Positions 51,823 to 60,453 of a stretch of 64,000 nucleotides of DNA are shown in pieces. Numbering within the stretch: the first letter of the stretch is position 1; every line of letters begins with the position of its first letter. Made by a program: the position numbers and the translations under genes. The DNA is from Neorhizobium sp. SHOUNA12A (GTDB taxonomy: Bacteria > Pseudomonadota > Alphaproteobacteria > Rhizobiales > Rhizobiaceae). Where the stretch lies: assembly GCF_023006505.1 (NCBI RefSeq), contig NZ_JALBGV010000013.1:1-64000 (forward strand), in the 5' to 3' direction. The notes below the pieces were generated by a model. The model saw only the letters and a program-made list of their open reading frames with translations, was not told the origin of the DNA and made no database searches.

Positions 51823-53145
51823 ATGGCAGACGCCCTCAAAGTCGGCATTGCGGGTCTCGGCACTGTGGGTGCCTCGCTCGTCCGGATCATCCAGACCCGC
51901 GCGAATGAATTGGCAACGACGTGCGGCCGTGCGATCGAGATCACGGCGGTCACGGCACGCGACAGGTCGCGCGACCGCGGCATCGATATTTCCGGCATTG
52001 CCTGGTTCGACACGCCGGAAAAAATGGCCAACGAGGCCGATATCGACGTCTTCGTGGAACTGATGGGCGGTGCTTCGGGTGCCGCCGCCGATTCCGTGCG
52101 GGCGGCGCTGACCCGTGGTCTCCATGTGGTGACGGCCAACAAGGCGCTGCTTGCCGCGTCCGGTGTCGAGCTTGCAAAGATCGCCGAAGAAAAGAGCGTT
52201 CTCCTCAATTTCGAAGCGGCCGTTGCTGGCGGCATCCCGGTCATCAAGGCGCTTCGTGAATCCCTGACCGGCAACACGGTCTCGCGCGTCTACGGCATCA
52301 TGAACGGCACCTGCAACTACATCCTGACGCGGATGGAGAAGGAAGGCCTGTCGTTTGCCGATTGCCTCAAGGAAGCCCAGCGGCTTGGTTACGCAGAGGC
52401 TGATCCGGCCTTCGACATCGAGGGCAACGACACGGCCCACAAGCTCGCAATCCTGACGACGCTCGCCTTCGGCACGCAGATCGCTGCCGACGAGATCTAT
52501 CTCGAGGGCATCAGCAATATCTCGATCGAGGACATCCACGCGGCAGCCGATCTCGGCTACCGCATCAAGCTGCTCGGCGTTGCCCAATTGACCGACAGCG
52601 GCATCGAGCAGCGCGTTCATCCGACCATGGTGCCGCATGACTCGGTCATCGCCCAGGTCGACGGCGTGACGAATGCGGTGGCGATCGAATCCGATATCCT
52701 CGGCGAACTGTTGATGGTTGGCCCCGGCGCCGGTGGCAACGCGACCGCGTCCGCTGTCCTCGGCGATATAGCCGACATCGCCAAGAGCAGCCCCGGCGCC
52801 CAGCGCGTTCCGGTGCTCGGCACTCCGGCCGCCTCGCTTGCGCCCTACAAGCGCGCCCGCATGCAGAGCCATGAGGGCGGCTATTTCATCCGTCTGACGG
52901 TCGCCGACCGCACCGGCGTCTTTGCCAGCATCGCCGCCCGTATGGCGGAGAACGGCATCTCGCTGGAATCGATCATGCAGCGATCCAAGCCGGATGCGGC
53001 GACCGACACGCCGAAGACGATCATCCTCGTCACCCACGCGACCACCGAGGATTCGGTCCGCAAGGCGGTCGATGCCATCAAGGCCGAGAGCTACCTCGTC
53101 GGAGAGCCCCAGGTGATTCGCATCGAGCGGCCCAAGGCTTTTTAA
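51823..53145 (+). CDS. hom: Homoserine dehydrogenase
   Basis: NAD(P)H-dependent reduction of aspartate semialdehyde to homoserine for Thr and Met synthesis. The 440-residue protein has the Rossmann motif GIAGLGTVGASLVRI, the catalytic domain (NGTCNYILTRMEKEGLSFADCLKEAQRLGYAEADPAFDIEGNDTAHKLAIL) with the active-site Lys of DTAHKLAIL, and a C-terminal ACT domain (YFIRLTVADRTGVFASIAARMAENGISLESIMQR) for feedback control. ATG 51823 follows AGGAAGAATAGC. Confidence 0.95.
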   Translation: MADALKVGIAGLGTVGASLVRIIQTRANELATTCGRAIEITAVTARDRSRDRGIDISGIAWFDTPEKMANEADIDVFVELMGGASGAAADSVRAALTRGLHVVTANKALLAASGVELAKIAEEKSVLLNFEAAVAGGIPVIKALRESLTGNTVSRVYGIMNGTCNYILTRMEKEGLSFADCLKEAQRLGYAEADPAFDIEGNDTAHKLAILTTLAFGTQIAADEIYLEGISNISIEDIHAAADLGYRIKLLGVAQLTDSGIEQRVHPTMVPHDSVIAQVDGVTNAVAIESDILGELLMVGPGAGGNATASAVLGDIADIAKSSPGAQRVPVLGTPAASLAPYKRARMQSHEGGYFIRLTVADRTGVFASIAARMAENGISLESIMQRSKPDAATDTPKTIILVTHATTEDSVRKAVDAIKAESYLVGEPQVIRIERPKAF

Positions 53146-53320
53146 GAAAGCGGATCGCTTCGAAAAGCCGGCGCTGCTGTTTCCTGTGGGTAACGCCGGA
53201 ACTTTTCGAGAACATCTTCGAAAACAAGGGCCGCAAAGGCTCTCGGACTGGCCGCTCGGAGGCCTCTAGACGTAAATTGCCAATGGCAATCACCGTCGAG
53301 GAGGCACTTGCGCGATCGCC
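53146..53320. other. Region between hom and the small membrane ORF
   Basis: About 175 bases without a gene. The only structured element is ATTGCCAATGGCAAT (53276-53290), a perfect palindrome with one central base, 31 bases upstream of the start codon at 53321. Confidence 0.5.
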
Positions 53321-53557
53321 ATGAATACGCGGGCCGTGAAGACGCGAAACTTGAACACGCGGAACAAGGGATACCGGCTGCGGCTCGGTGGAGCCTGCCC
53401 CAAACCACATGGCTCGCCGCCCACCCATCGCATCCACGCCAACGATCAGCCGGGCGGAGACGAGTTTGCAGGACGGCGCAGTTTCGCTTTCCTGCTGGTG
53501 TTCTTCGCCGCCGCGGCCGGTATCAGCGGCTCGGCATTCATCTGGTCGATGCTGTGA
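53321..53557 (+). CDS. Small membrane protein of unknown function (78 residues)
   Basis: The product is basic at the N-terminus (MNTRAVKTRNLNTRN), then polar, and ends in a single strong transmembrane segment (SFAFLLVFFAAAAGISGSAFIW). Third codon positions are mostly G or C, as in the real genes nearby. The ribosome-binding site is not obvious; GAGGAGG lies about 15 bases upstream. It is at the spot between hom and recJ where I would expect glpX. A competing frame from TTG 53308 runs into recJ and looks spurious. Confidence 0.55.
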   Translation: MNTRAVKTRNLNTRNKGYRLRLGGACPKPHGSPPTHRIHANDQPGGDEFAGRRSFAFLLVFFAAAAGISGSAFIWSML

Positions 53558-53645
53558 TCGGCCGGTTTCCGAAAGATGGCCCGATCCGCCCGGTGATCCC
53601 GTCAAATCGATTCCTCTTGCTCCCGCGATACGCTAGAAGCGCTCC

Positions 53646-55478
53646 ATGACCAGAATTTTCTCCGCGCTTTCGTCGACAGTGGAAACGGTTGATCCCGTCC
53701 CGCGCGCATTTCTCGGCGTCGAACGCTCCGCGGGCGACCAGCGCTGGGTGTCGCGCCTCGATCAGGCGGCCCAGAACCGGGCGCTGGCGATTGCCCAGAT
53801 CCATGGCATACCCGATCTCGTCGCCCGGGTGCTCGCCGGCCGCGGCGTTATGCTCGACGATGCTCCCGCCTTCCTCGACCCGACCATCCGCTCGCTGATG
53901 CCGGATCCTTATACGCTCACCGATTGCGAAAAGGCGGTGCTGAGGCTCGCCGCCGCGATCGCCCGGCAGGAGAAGGTGGCGATCTTCGGCGATTACGACG
54001 TCGACGGCGCATCCTCTTCGGCCTTGCTTTATCGGTTCCTCCGCCATTTCGGCGTCGAGGCGGAAATCTATATTCCTGACCGCATCTTCGAAGGCTACGG
54101 CCCCAACCCGACGGCGATCCGCCAGTTGATCGCCAACGGCGCCAGCCTCATCGTTACCGTCGATTGCGGCTCCACCAGCCATGACGCGCTTGCCGCGGCG
54201 CGTGACGAGGGCTGCGACGTCGTGGTCATCGACCACCACCAACTCGGCCACGAGCTGCCGCCATGCCTGGCGCTCGTCAACCCGAACCGCGAGGACGACC
54301 TCTCCGGCCAGGGCCATCTCTGCGCCGCCGGCGTTGTCTTCCTGGTACTGGTCGCCGCTGCGCGCCACATGCGGCAAATCGGCGATCCGCGCGCCGGATC
54401 GCTCGACCTGCTCGCCTGGCTCGACATCGTCGCGCTGGCGACCGTCTGCGACGTGGTGCCGCTGAAGGGTCTCAATCGCGCCTACGTGGTCAAGGGCCTG
54501 CTTGCCGCCCGCCATATGGGCAATGCCGGGCTTTCGGCGCTGTTCCGCAAGGCGGGGCTTGGCGGCCCGGTGACGCCCTATCATTTCGGCTTCCTGATCG
54601 GCCCGCGCATCAATGCCGGCGGACGCATCGGCGATGCGGCACTCGGCAGCCGACTGCTGACGCTGGAAGACCCGATCGAAGCCGAGGTGATCGCCGCTCG
54701 GCTGGACGAACTCAACCGCGAGCGCCAAGCCATGGAAGCCGCCATGCTTGCCGAGGCGGAAGCCGAAGTGCTGGCCGAATACGGCAACGGCGAGGGAGCA
54801 AACGTCATCGTCACGGCGCGTGACAAATGGCATCCCGGCATCGTCGGGCTGATCGCGGCGCGGCTGAAGGAAAAATTCAAGCGGCCAGCCTTCGCGATCG
54901 CTTTCGATCCATCTGGCAGGGGCACCGGGTCCGGCCGCTCGATCAACGGTTTCGACATGGGCCGCATGGTCCGAGCGGCGGTGGATTCAGGTTTGCTCGT
55001 CAAGGGTGGCGGCCATGCCATGGCGGCGGGGCTGACGGTCGAGCGCAGCAATCTCGGCCGCCTGCGGGCCTTCTTCGAGGAGATGGCGGGCGAGGGCGTG
55101 CCGGCGCTGGTCGCCAATCATGTGCTGAAGATCGACGGTGCGCTTTCGGCTTCCGGTGCGACGCTCGAACTTTTCGACCAGCTCGAACAGGCCGGCCCTT
55201 ATGGTTCGGGCCATTCACAGCCTGTCTTTGCCATCCCCGCGCACCGGCTGAAGGATGCCCGCCTAGTCGGGACCGCGCATATCAAGGTGACGCTGGAGGC
55301 GGCCGACGGCTCCCGGCTCGAAGGGATAGCCTTCCGGGCCGCCGAAACGCCGCTCGGCAATATGCTGCTCAATTCCCGGGGCGCGCAGATCCACGCCGCC
55401 GGCTGCCTCAGCGCCGACCAATGGCAGGGCACGCGCCGCATGCAGCTCCGCCTGCTCGACGCCGTGAAGGCGCCGTAA
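53646..55478 (+). CDS. recJ: Single-stranded-DNA-specific exonuclease RecJ
   Basis: 5'-3' exonuclease used in recombination and mismatch repair. The DHH-family motifs are visible: FGDYDVDGASSSALLYRFLRHFG (near residue 120), the VVIDHHQLG motif (DHH), DIVALATVCDVVPLKG, then the C-terminal DHHA1 region with GRINAGGRIGDAALG, KWHPGIVGLIAARLKEK and GGGHAMAAGLTV. Length 610 residues, normal for the family. It starts 88 bases after the small membrane ORF. Confidence 0.94.
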   Translation: MTRIFSALSSTVETVDPVPRAFLGVERSAGDQRWVSRLDQAAQNRALAIAQIHGIPDLVARVLAGRGVMLDDAPAFLDPTIRSLMPDPYTLTDCEKAVLRLAAAIARQEKVAIFGDYDVDGASSSALLYRFLRHFGVEAEIYIPDRIFEGYGPNPTAIRQLIANGASLIVTVDCGSTSHDALAAARDEGCDVVVIDHHQLGHELPPCLALVNPNREDDLSGQGHLCAAGVVFLVLVAAARHMRQIGDPRAGSLDLLAWLDIVALATVCDVVPLKGLNRAYVVKGLLAARHMGNAGLSALFRKAGLGGPVTPYHFGFLIGPRINAGGRIGDAALGSRLLTLEDPIEAEVIAARLDELNRERQAMEAAMLAEAEAEVLAEYGNGEGANVIVTARDKWHPGIVGLIAARLKEKFKRPAFAIAFDPSGRGTGSGRSINGFDMGRMVRAAVDSGLLVKGGGHAMAAGLTVERSNLGRLRAFFEEMAGEGVPALVANHVLKIDGALSASGATLELFDQLEQAGPYGSGHSQPVFAIPAHRLKDARLVGTAHIKVTLEAADGSRLEGIAFRAAETPLGNMLLNSRGAQIHAAGCLSADQWQGTRRMQLRLLDAVKAP

Positions 55479-55530
55479 GAAAGCGGGTCGATTTTTTTGG
55501 GATGGGATCCGCTTTGGCGCAGAGAAGAAG

Positions 55531-55605
55531 TGGCACGCCCTAGGGGAGTCGAACCCCTCTTCCCAGAATGAAAATCTGGTGTCCTAACCGATAGACGAAG
55601 GGCGC
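55531..55605 (-). tRNA. tRNA-Glu(UUC), copy 1
   Basis: 75 nt including the encoded CCA. Acceptor GCGCCCT / AGGGCGT, anticodon stem CCAGA / TCTGG, loop TTTTCAT giving TTC, T-arm GTTCGACTC. Confidence 0.95.
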
Positions 55606-55765
55606 GTGCGCTTCGTGGTGGCGCCCTTATAGTCAGGGCGTTTCTATCCCGCAAGCGCAAAATTGCATTTTCAGTCGCTTGCGAATGCAAAAAATTGCGC
55701 CGCTGCAAAACGACGTTCGAAAGCCGGATATGGGAATGAAAACAAAAGATTGGGGGAGGTGGAAG

Positions 55766-55840
55766 TGGCACGCCCTAGGGGAGTCGAACCCCTCTTCCCA
55801 GAATGAAAATCTGGTGTCCTAACCGATAGACGAAGGGCGC
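55766..55840 (-). tRNA. tRNA-Glu(UUC), copy 2
   Basis: Same 75 nt as copy 1 without a difference that I can see, 160 bases apart. The 50 bases upstream of both copies (GCGCTTCGTGG..CTTATA) are also similar, indicating a tandem duplication that included the promoter region. Confidence 0.95.
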
Positions 55841-55961
55841 CTGCGCTTCGTGGCGCTCTTATAGAGAGGGGATTTCTTTCCCGCAAGCGCCAAAGCCATC
55901 TTTTTTACAAAAAAATGACGGCCTTTTTGCTGCTGCCCACTCACGTGAAAAATGCGCTGAA

Positions 55962-56465
55962 TCAGCAGCTTAAAGGATTGCCCTGGGCGTCGGCCCCGCA
56001 GGCTGCAGCGTGCGTGGCCTGCGGCGTGCTGTAGACACTGGCGGTGGTGGCGTTGAAATTCCGCCTCGGCAGGTTGGCTGGAACCGGACCATCGCCGGAT
56101 GGTGTGGCAGCGGCCATCGGCGGGTTTGATGAAAAGATCGTGCCGCTATCGGCGCGCACGCCGGTCGGCTGCGTCGCAAGGCCGGCGATCGAGGCTTGCT
56201 GAGGCTGTGCAGGCGCCGGCGGGAACGTATTTTCCGCAGTGGGCACAGCAGACGCCGCCGGTGTCTGGGCCTGCTGCGTCGAGCCCTTGGCAATCGCCGG
56301 ATCGACATAACGGTTAGCGGCGGTGCCGCCGCCCTTGGCAAGGATGCCCCTGGCGCTCGCCGGTACCGTGGTGCGCGGCGCGGGCGTCGTGGCGTCAGCC
56401 GTCTTTTTCGTGGTGGTGCAGCCGCCGAGCATCAGCGCGGAAAGACAGGCGATCGCCAGCGTCAT
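55962..56465 (-). CDS. Small lipoprotein of unknown function
   Basis: A 167-residue predicted lipoprotein: MTLAIACLSALMLGGCTTTKK, lipobox Cys near residue 16, then a low-complexity Ala/Pro/Thr-rich chain and a short C-terminal NATTASVYSTPQATHAAACGADAQGNPLSC with two further Cys. No family recognised. ATG 56465 is chosen because it begins the hydrophobic signal directly; a TTG at 56501 adds 12 residues before it. It is separated from gloA by 183 bases. Confidence 0.65.
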   Translation of the reverse strand: MTLAIACLSALMLGGCTTTKKTADATTPAPRTTVPASARGILAKGGGTAANRYVDPAIAKGSTQQAQTPAASAVPTAENTFPPAPAQPQQASIAGLATQPTGVRADSGTIFSSNPPMAAATPSGDGPVPANLPRRNFNATTASVYSTPQATHAAACGADAQGNPLSC

Positions 56466-56684
56466 GCGGACATTCGAACAAGGGAAAGGCGTTTTCGGCA
56501 AGATGTGCCCCGTCAGCTCGTCTCGCGCACGTCATGTCGCGAATCATCGTGCTGGAGCATCTCGCGGAAGCGCGGCATGGGCAAGCCGGCCGGGGCAGGC
56601 GGGCCGTGACGAGGTTAGCCTGGGGCAAGGTTGGGGGAAGGAACGCGGCGGTTGCATAAAAAGAGGCCGCCGCGTTGAAAAATC

Positions 56685-57125
56685 CTACCAGCTGCCGATA
56701 TTCGGTGCAGAAGCCCAGGGTTCGGCGACAGGCAGGTTGTCGCCTTTCTGGAGGAGTTCGATCGAAATGCCGTCCGGCGAGCGGATAAAAGCCATCCGGC
56801 CTTCGCGCGGCGGACGATTGATGATGATGCCGTTGTCCGAAAGATGCTGGCAGAAATCGTAGATGTTATCGACCTCATAGGCGAGGTGACCGAAGTTGCG
56901 ACCGCCGGTATAATTCTCGGTGTCCCAATTGTAGGTCAGCTCGACGCAGGGAGCGAGAACGTCCTTGGCGTCGCTGAGATCGTCGGGGGCCGCAAGAAAG
57001 ACCAGCGTGAAGCGGCCCTTCTCGTTGTCGCTGCGACGAACTTCCTTGAGGCCGAAGACCGTCGTATAGAAATGAAGCGAGGCGTCCAGGTCTTTCACCC
57101 GGACCATGGTATGAAGATAACGCAT
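56685..57125 (-). CDS. gloA: Lactoylglutathione lyase (glyoxalase I)
   Basis: Converts the methylglyoxal-glutathione hemithioacetal to lactoylglutathione. The 146-residue VOC enzyme keeps the four metal ligands of the GloA type: His in MRYLHTMVRV, Glu in VLAPCVELTYNW, His in GRNFGHLAYEV and Glu in GISIELLQKG. FYTTVFGLKEVRRSDNEKGRFTLVFL is also typical. The start at 57125 follows GAGGGAGACACC. Confidence 0.92.
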   Translation of the reverse strand: MRYLHTMVRVKDLDASLHFYTTVFGLKEVRRSDNEKGRFTLVFLAAPDDLSDAKDVLAPCVELTYNWDTENYTGGRNFGHLAYEVDNIYDFCQHLSDNGIIINRPPREGRMAFIRSPDGISIELLQKGDNLPVAEPWASAPNIGSW

Positions 57126-57349
57126 TATGGTGTCTCCCTCCGACAAGGCCAATCGCCGATGAACCCCTTATGTGGGTGCGCGTTGGATATGGCGCAGACG
57201 CCAGCCTCGAGCAAGCCACTCTAGATAGAGATGAAGGTGGATAAAGCCAAGGCAGGGACTTGCGCTAAATGGTTAGCAAGATGTTAATCTATCCTCTGAG
57301 AATCAGTTGATCGTCACGTCGTAACGCGTAATCGAGGGGCCGACAGGAT

Positions 57350-57928
57350 ATGGCAGACAGAATGTCATCGAAAGACGTTGGCAGTTTCGAAGAGCTTCCG
57401 GGCGAGCCGGTCGAGCTGATCGAAATCACCGGCGTCGTCAAATGGTTCGATGTGGCGAAGGGGTTCGGCTTCATCGTTCCCGACAATGGCATGCAGGATG
57501 TGCTTCTGCACGTCACCTGCCTTCGTCGAGACGGATATCAGACCATTCTGGAAGGTACGCGCATCGTCGCGATGATCCAGAAGCGGGATCGTGGCTATCA
57601 GGCGTTCCGCATCCTCTCGATGGATCAGTCCACCGCGGTCCACCCCTCGGATCTTCCACCGGTGCGCACCCACGTGCAGGTGACCGCGACCAGCGGCCTT
57701 GAACGGGCTCTGGTGAAGTGGTTCAACCGCACCAAGGGTTTCGGCTTCCTGACGCGCGGCGAGGGGACGGAAGACATCTTCGTGCATATGGAAACGCTGC
57801 GCCGCTTCGGCCTCACCGAGCTGCGTCCGGGTCAGGTCGTGCTGGTGCGTTTCGGGCCCGGTGACAAGGGTCTGATGGCGGCGGAAATCCATCCCGACAA
57901 TCCAAATCCCGTGAGCCGGTCGCACTGA
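57350..57928 (+). CDS. Double cold-shock-domain protein
   Basis: Two cold-shock domains in one 192-residue chain: the first at about residues 25-90 ([38 protein letters not shown]) and the second at about 118-185 ([39 protein letters not shown]). The RNP-1-like GFGFI/GFGFL and RNP-2-like VLLHV/IFVHM motifs are present in both, so both may bind single-stranded nucleic acid. Double-CSD proteins of this size are known from alphaproteobacteria (for example Caulobacter CspC/CspD types). The DUF192 gene starts on the last base of its stop codon. A second ATG at 57362 is possible. Confidence 0.88.
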   Translation: MADRMSSKDVGSFEELPGEPVELIEITGVVKWFDVAKGFGFIVPDNGMQDVLLHVTCLRRDGYQTILEGTRIVAMIQKRDRGYQAFRILSMDQSTAVHPSDLPPVRTHVQVTATSGLERALVKWFNRTKGFGFLTRGEGTEDIFVHMETLRRFGLTELRPGQVVLVRFGPGDKGLMAAEIHPDNPNPVSRSH

Positions 57929-58404
57929 TGCGTATCTCGTTTCCAGCATTCAAAAGCGCCCTTGCGGCGCTTTTTCTTATCTTGGCAGGCGGTGCGGTTG
58001 CGCAGGACGTGACCTTCCCGCGCGACGAGCTGTCGATCAAGACCGCCGCCGGCCAGACCTACAAGTTCACGATCGAACTCGCTTTCACCGATGCGCAGCG
58101 CGAGCGCGGACTGATGTACCGCAAGGTGATGGCGCCGGATGCCGGAATGCTGTTCGATTTCGGCACGCCGCGACCGGTCTCCATGTGGATGGAGAACACC
58201 ATCCTTCCCCTCGACATGCTGTTCATCCAGGGCGACGGCACGATCTCGCATATCCGCGAGAACGCCGTGCCCTATGCGCGCGACATCATCGATTCGCACG
58301 GGCCGGTGAAATTCGTGCTGGAGCTCAATGCCGGCCGCTCGAAGGCGCTCGGGATAAAGGTGGGCGACAAGGTGATCAGCAAACGCATCGGCAATCAGTG
58401 GTAA
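57928..58404 (+). CDS. DUF192 family secreted protein
   Basis: A 158-residue protein with a signal peptide ([26 protein letters not shown]) and a DUF192 domain: FTIELAFTDAQRERGLMYRKVMAPDAGMLFDFGTPRPVSMWMENTILPLDMLFIQGDGTI. Members are small secreted or periplasmic proteins of unknown activity. It overlaps the cold-shock gene stop by one base (TGATG), so the two are translationally coupled. Confidence 0.88.
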   Translation: MRISFPAFKSALAALFLILAGGAVAQDVTFPRDELSIKTAAGQTYKFTIELAFTDAQRERGLMYRKVMAPDAGMLFDFGTPRPVSMWMENTILPLDMLFIQGDGTISHIRENAVPYARDIIDSHGPVKFVLELNAGRSKALGIKVGDKVISKRIGNQW

Positions 58405-58494
58405 TTTTCAAACTCTTGGCTTCAGAATGGCCAAGGGTCCATTTTGCAGTTGCGACACAAGGGGGAACCGTGTATCTCGCAACCACCGTAGGAA

Positions 58495-58571
<77 letters not shown>

Positions 58572-58622
58572 TGCTTTTGGGTGAGGCTCCTTATCCGTTC
58601 CATTCCATGGAGCGTTACAGGA

Positions 58623-58928
58623 ATGGCCGCCAAGATCTATCGTCCCGCAAAGACCGCCATGCAGTCCGGCAAGGCCAAGACCCATCTCTGGGTACTGGAA
58701 TTCGACCAGGAACAGCCGCGCCGCATCGATCCGATCCTTGGCTACACCTCTTCGGGCGACATGAAACAGCAGCTTCGCCTGACCTTCGAAAGCCAGGAAC
58801 AGGCCGAAGCCTATGCCAAGCGCGAAGGCATCGAATACCGCGTCATCCAGCCGAAGGATCCGAATCGCCAGATCGTTTCCTACACCGACAATTTCCGCTT
58901 CAGCCGCACCCAGCCCTGGACGCATTGA
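58623..58928 (+). CDS. NADH-quinone oxidoreductase accessory subunit, NDUFS4-like
   Basis: A 101-residue protein of the ETC_C1 NDUFS4 family, an accessory subunit on the matrix/cytoplasmic arm of complex I, found in alphaproteobacteria and mitochondria. The start AKIYRPAKTAMQSGKAKTHLWVLEF and later DPILGYTSSGDMKQQLRLTFESQEQAEAYAKREGIEYRVIQP are the family core. The end has YTDNFRFSRTQPWTH. It lies between tRNA-Pro and tRNA-Arg, far from any nuo genes. Together with the NDUFAF3-like and NDUFAF6-like genes at 11.4-12.7 kb it makes three complex-I-linked accessory genes in this window. Confidence 0.9.
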   Translation: MAAKIYRPAKTAMQSGKAKTHLWVLEFDQEQPRRIDPILGYTSSGDMKQQLRLTFESQEQAEAYAKREGIEYRVIQPKDPNRQIVSYTDNFRFSRTQPWTH

Positions 58929-58970
58929 TTTTTAGCCGCTCGGGCTTTCTCGAGCGCTGCTGCCGAGATC

Positions 58971-59047
58971 GGCCCCTTAGCTCAACTGGATAGAGCAGCT
59001 GCCTTCTAAGCAGCAGGTCGCAGGTTCGAGTCCTGCAGGGGTCGCCA
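58971..59047 (+). tRNA. tRNA-Arg(UCU)
   Basis: 77 nt with CCA. Acceptor GGCCCCT / AGGGGTC, anticodon stem GCTGC / GCAGC with loop CTTCTAA giving TCT, T-arm GTTCGAGTC. Confidence 0.95.
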
Positions 59048-59112
59048 TCGCTTTATTGCTGAAATCGTTGGATTTTCTGTCATGTTTCGCAGCCGGAGAC
59101 TGATCCGCGCGA

Positions 59113-59415
59113 CTACCTGACATAATAAACAGACACACCCACCGGGTAGGCATAGACGCCTCGGTAAAAGAACCCTTTGCGATACAGACAACCCCGCAAC
59201 CGCACCGCGGGCAGACTGACCTCGGCTATTGCTCCTGCCTCTGCCAGACCGGCTTCCGGAAGGCATCGCGCCAGCGCCCTGTTGTACGCCTGCATAAGTT
59301 GAGGGCTGCTTTCCACGGGCACTGCTCCGTAGAGCTGCAAATTCGACCGGGCTTCTGCCACCATCGGCGTGAAGATCAGGCTAAGCGCCACGCCCATTGC
59401 GAGCTTGAGGTTCAT
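59113..59415 (-). CDS. Secreted protein of unknown function (100 residues)
   Basis: The product starts MNLKLAMGVALSLIFTPMVAEA, a signal peptide, followed by SNLQLYGAVPVESSPQLMQAYNRALARCLPEAG and a C-terminal LRGCLYRKGFFYRGVYAYPVGVSVYYVR. Two Cys and an aromatic-rich end suggest a small periplasmic or outer-surface protein. No family recognised. ATG 59415 is preceded by GGAGAG seven bases upstream; longer readings from 59568 are rejected. Confidence 0.72.
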   Translation of the reverse strand: MNLKLAMGVALSLIFTPMVAEARSNLQLYGAVPVESSPQLMQAYNRALARCLPEAGLAEAGAIAEVSLPAVRLRGCLYRKGFFYRGVYAYPVGVSVYYVR

Positions 59416-59747
59416 CTGTTCGCTCTCCGCTTGATACGATGCCGCGGGGAACGCGATGTCGGGCGATTTGTTCCTAAGCTCCTTGAAAGGCAGTCCGCAG
59501 CTGCCGCCAAAATGGCCGGGCTCACGAAATCCTATTCTTGCCGCATTGCGGATTCGGAATGGCCGCATTGTTTCGTATTATGGGTGATGTCAGTTCCGTA
59601 GCGTCAGGCGCGCGGAAGGCAGACCGGCGATCTTGCGGCCACAGGCCTCGGCAAACGCCTTCAACACATTGAAATGGTTTTCATTCGGGCAGTTCCGACT
59701 GCCCGGACCCCTTGCATTGTTTTTGAGCCTTCGAGTGGGGATTTGAT
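59416..59747. other. Gap with a perfect hairpin and a possible minus-strand fragment
   Basis: CGGGCAGT (59686-59693), loop TCCG, ACTGCCCG (59698-59705) is a perfect 8-bp hairpin 43 bases before the next gene. In the minus frame ending near 59600 a stretch reading NHFNVLKAFAEACGRKIAGL looks like the tail of a lost protein, possibly a molybdenum hydroxylase large subunit, but this is a guess. No complete gene seen. Confidence 0.4.
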
Positions 59748-60404
59748 ATGAACAGGATATTGTCTGCCGGCGCGGTTCTTGCGCTTGCGTGTTTTTTGAC
59801 GGCCGGTCCGGGGTTTGCGGAGGATAAGCCGCTGATCTGGAAGCCGATCCGCAACTCCGACACCAGCTATTCCGTCAAGCTCGGCCTGAAGCTGCCGACT
59901 CGGCTCGAAACCGAGGCCGGCATCTCGATGGGTGTCGATACGACGACGAGTGGTACGCCGGTCGACACGCCGATCAAGTTCTGGAGCAATTTCACGGCGC
60001 AAAAGATCCAGACGCCCGCCTATCAGCTGAACCGCGGCATCGGCGTCGATCTCGACGGCAATACCGGCAGCGCCGGGATCACCATGAATTATTACGAAAA
60101 GGAGATCGCGACCCCGACGATCGATATCGAGAGGCGCAGCAGCTACGGCATGCGTTATGACGGGGCGTCGGGAGAATGGCGCGGCGTCGATGCCAGCCAG
60201 TCGGTTAGTCTGCTGCACAGCCCAAGCCGCACGGCGCTGGTCGGGCGGGCAAGCGGCAGTAACGGTTTTCGCACGGTCGGGGCAGGTGTCGCCGTCGAAA
60301 AGACGCTCGGCCGATACATGACCCTCAGCGGCGCGCTGGACCGGACGTCGGACGCGCCCGATCCGGTTGCAAGCGTCAACGCCCGTTATTCCTTCCGCTG
60401 GTGA
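59748..60404 (+). CDS. Secreted, outer-membrane-like protein of unknown function
   Basis: A 218-residue protein with signal peptide MNRILSAGAVLALACFLTAGPGFA. The mature part has alternating polar and hydrophobic residues (TSYSVKLGLKLPTRLETEAGISMGV, GIGVDLDGNTGSAGITMNYYEKE) and ends in a terminal aromatic (NARYSFRW), a pattern typical of beta-barrel outer-membrane proteins. No named family recognised. It converges on aapP with a hairpin between them. Confidence 0.72.
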   Translation: MNRILSAGAVLALACFLTAGPGFAEDKPLIWKPIRNSDTSYSVKLGLKLPTRLETEAGISMGVDTTTSGTPVDTPIKFWSNFTAQKIQTPAYQLNRGIGVDLDGNTGSAGITMNYYEKEIATPTIDIERRSSYGMRYDGASGEWRGVDASQSVSLLHSPSRTALVGRASGSNGFRTVGAGVAVEKTLGRYMTLSGALDRTSDAPDPVASVNARYSFRW

Positions 60405-60408
60405 AACG

Positions 60409-60433
60409 AAAACGGGGCGCCGAAGCGCCCCAT
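60409..60433. terminator. Hairpin between the secreted protein gene and aapP
   Basis: GGGGCGC, loop CGAA, GCGCCCC, with GTTTTCG following on the minus side. It likely ends the aap transcript and perhaps the plus gene. Confidence 0.65.
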
Positions 60434-60453
60434 GATTGCATCTCCAAGCCGGG

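Larger units (their letters stand above)
55479..55961. other. recJ to lipoprotein gap holding the tRNA-Glu pair
   Basis: Apart from the two tRNA genes and their similar flanks I see no gene. The stretch 55670-55760 is moderately A/T-rich and repeats parts of the flank of copy 1 (CCCGCAAGCGC at both). Confidence 0.6.

Noticed and set aside
53308..53649. TTG-initiated frame between hom and recJ with a GAGGAGG site
   Set aside because: Arg/Pro-rich, ends inside the recJ start, and competes with the membrane ORF at 53321 which has better codon pattern.
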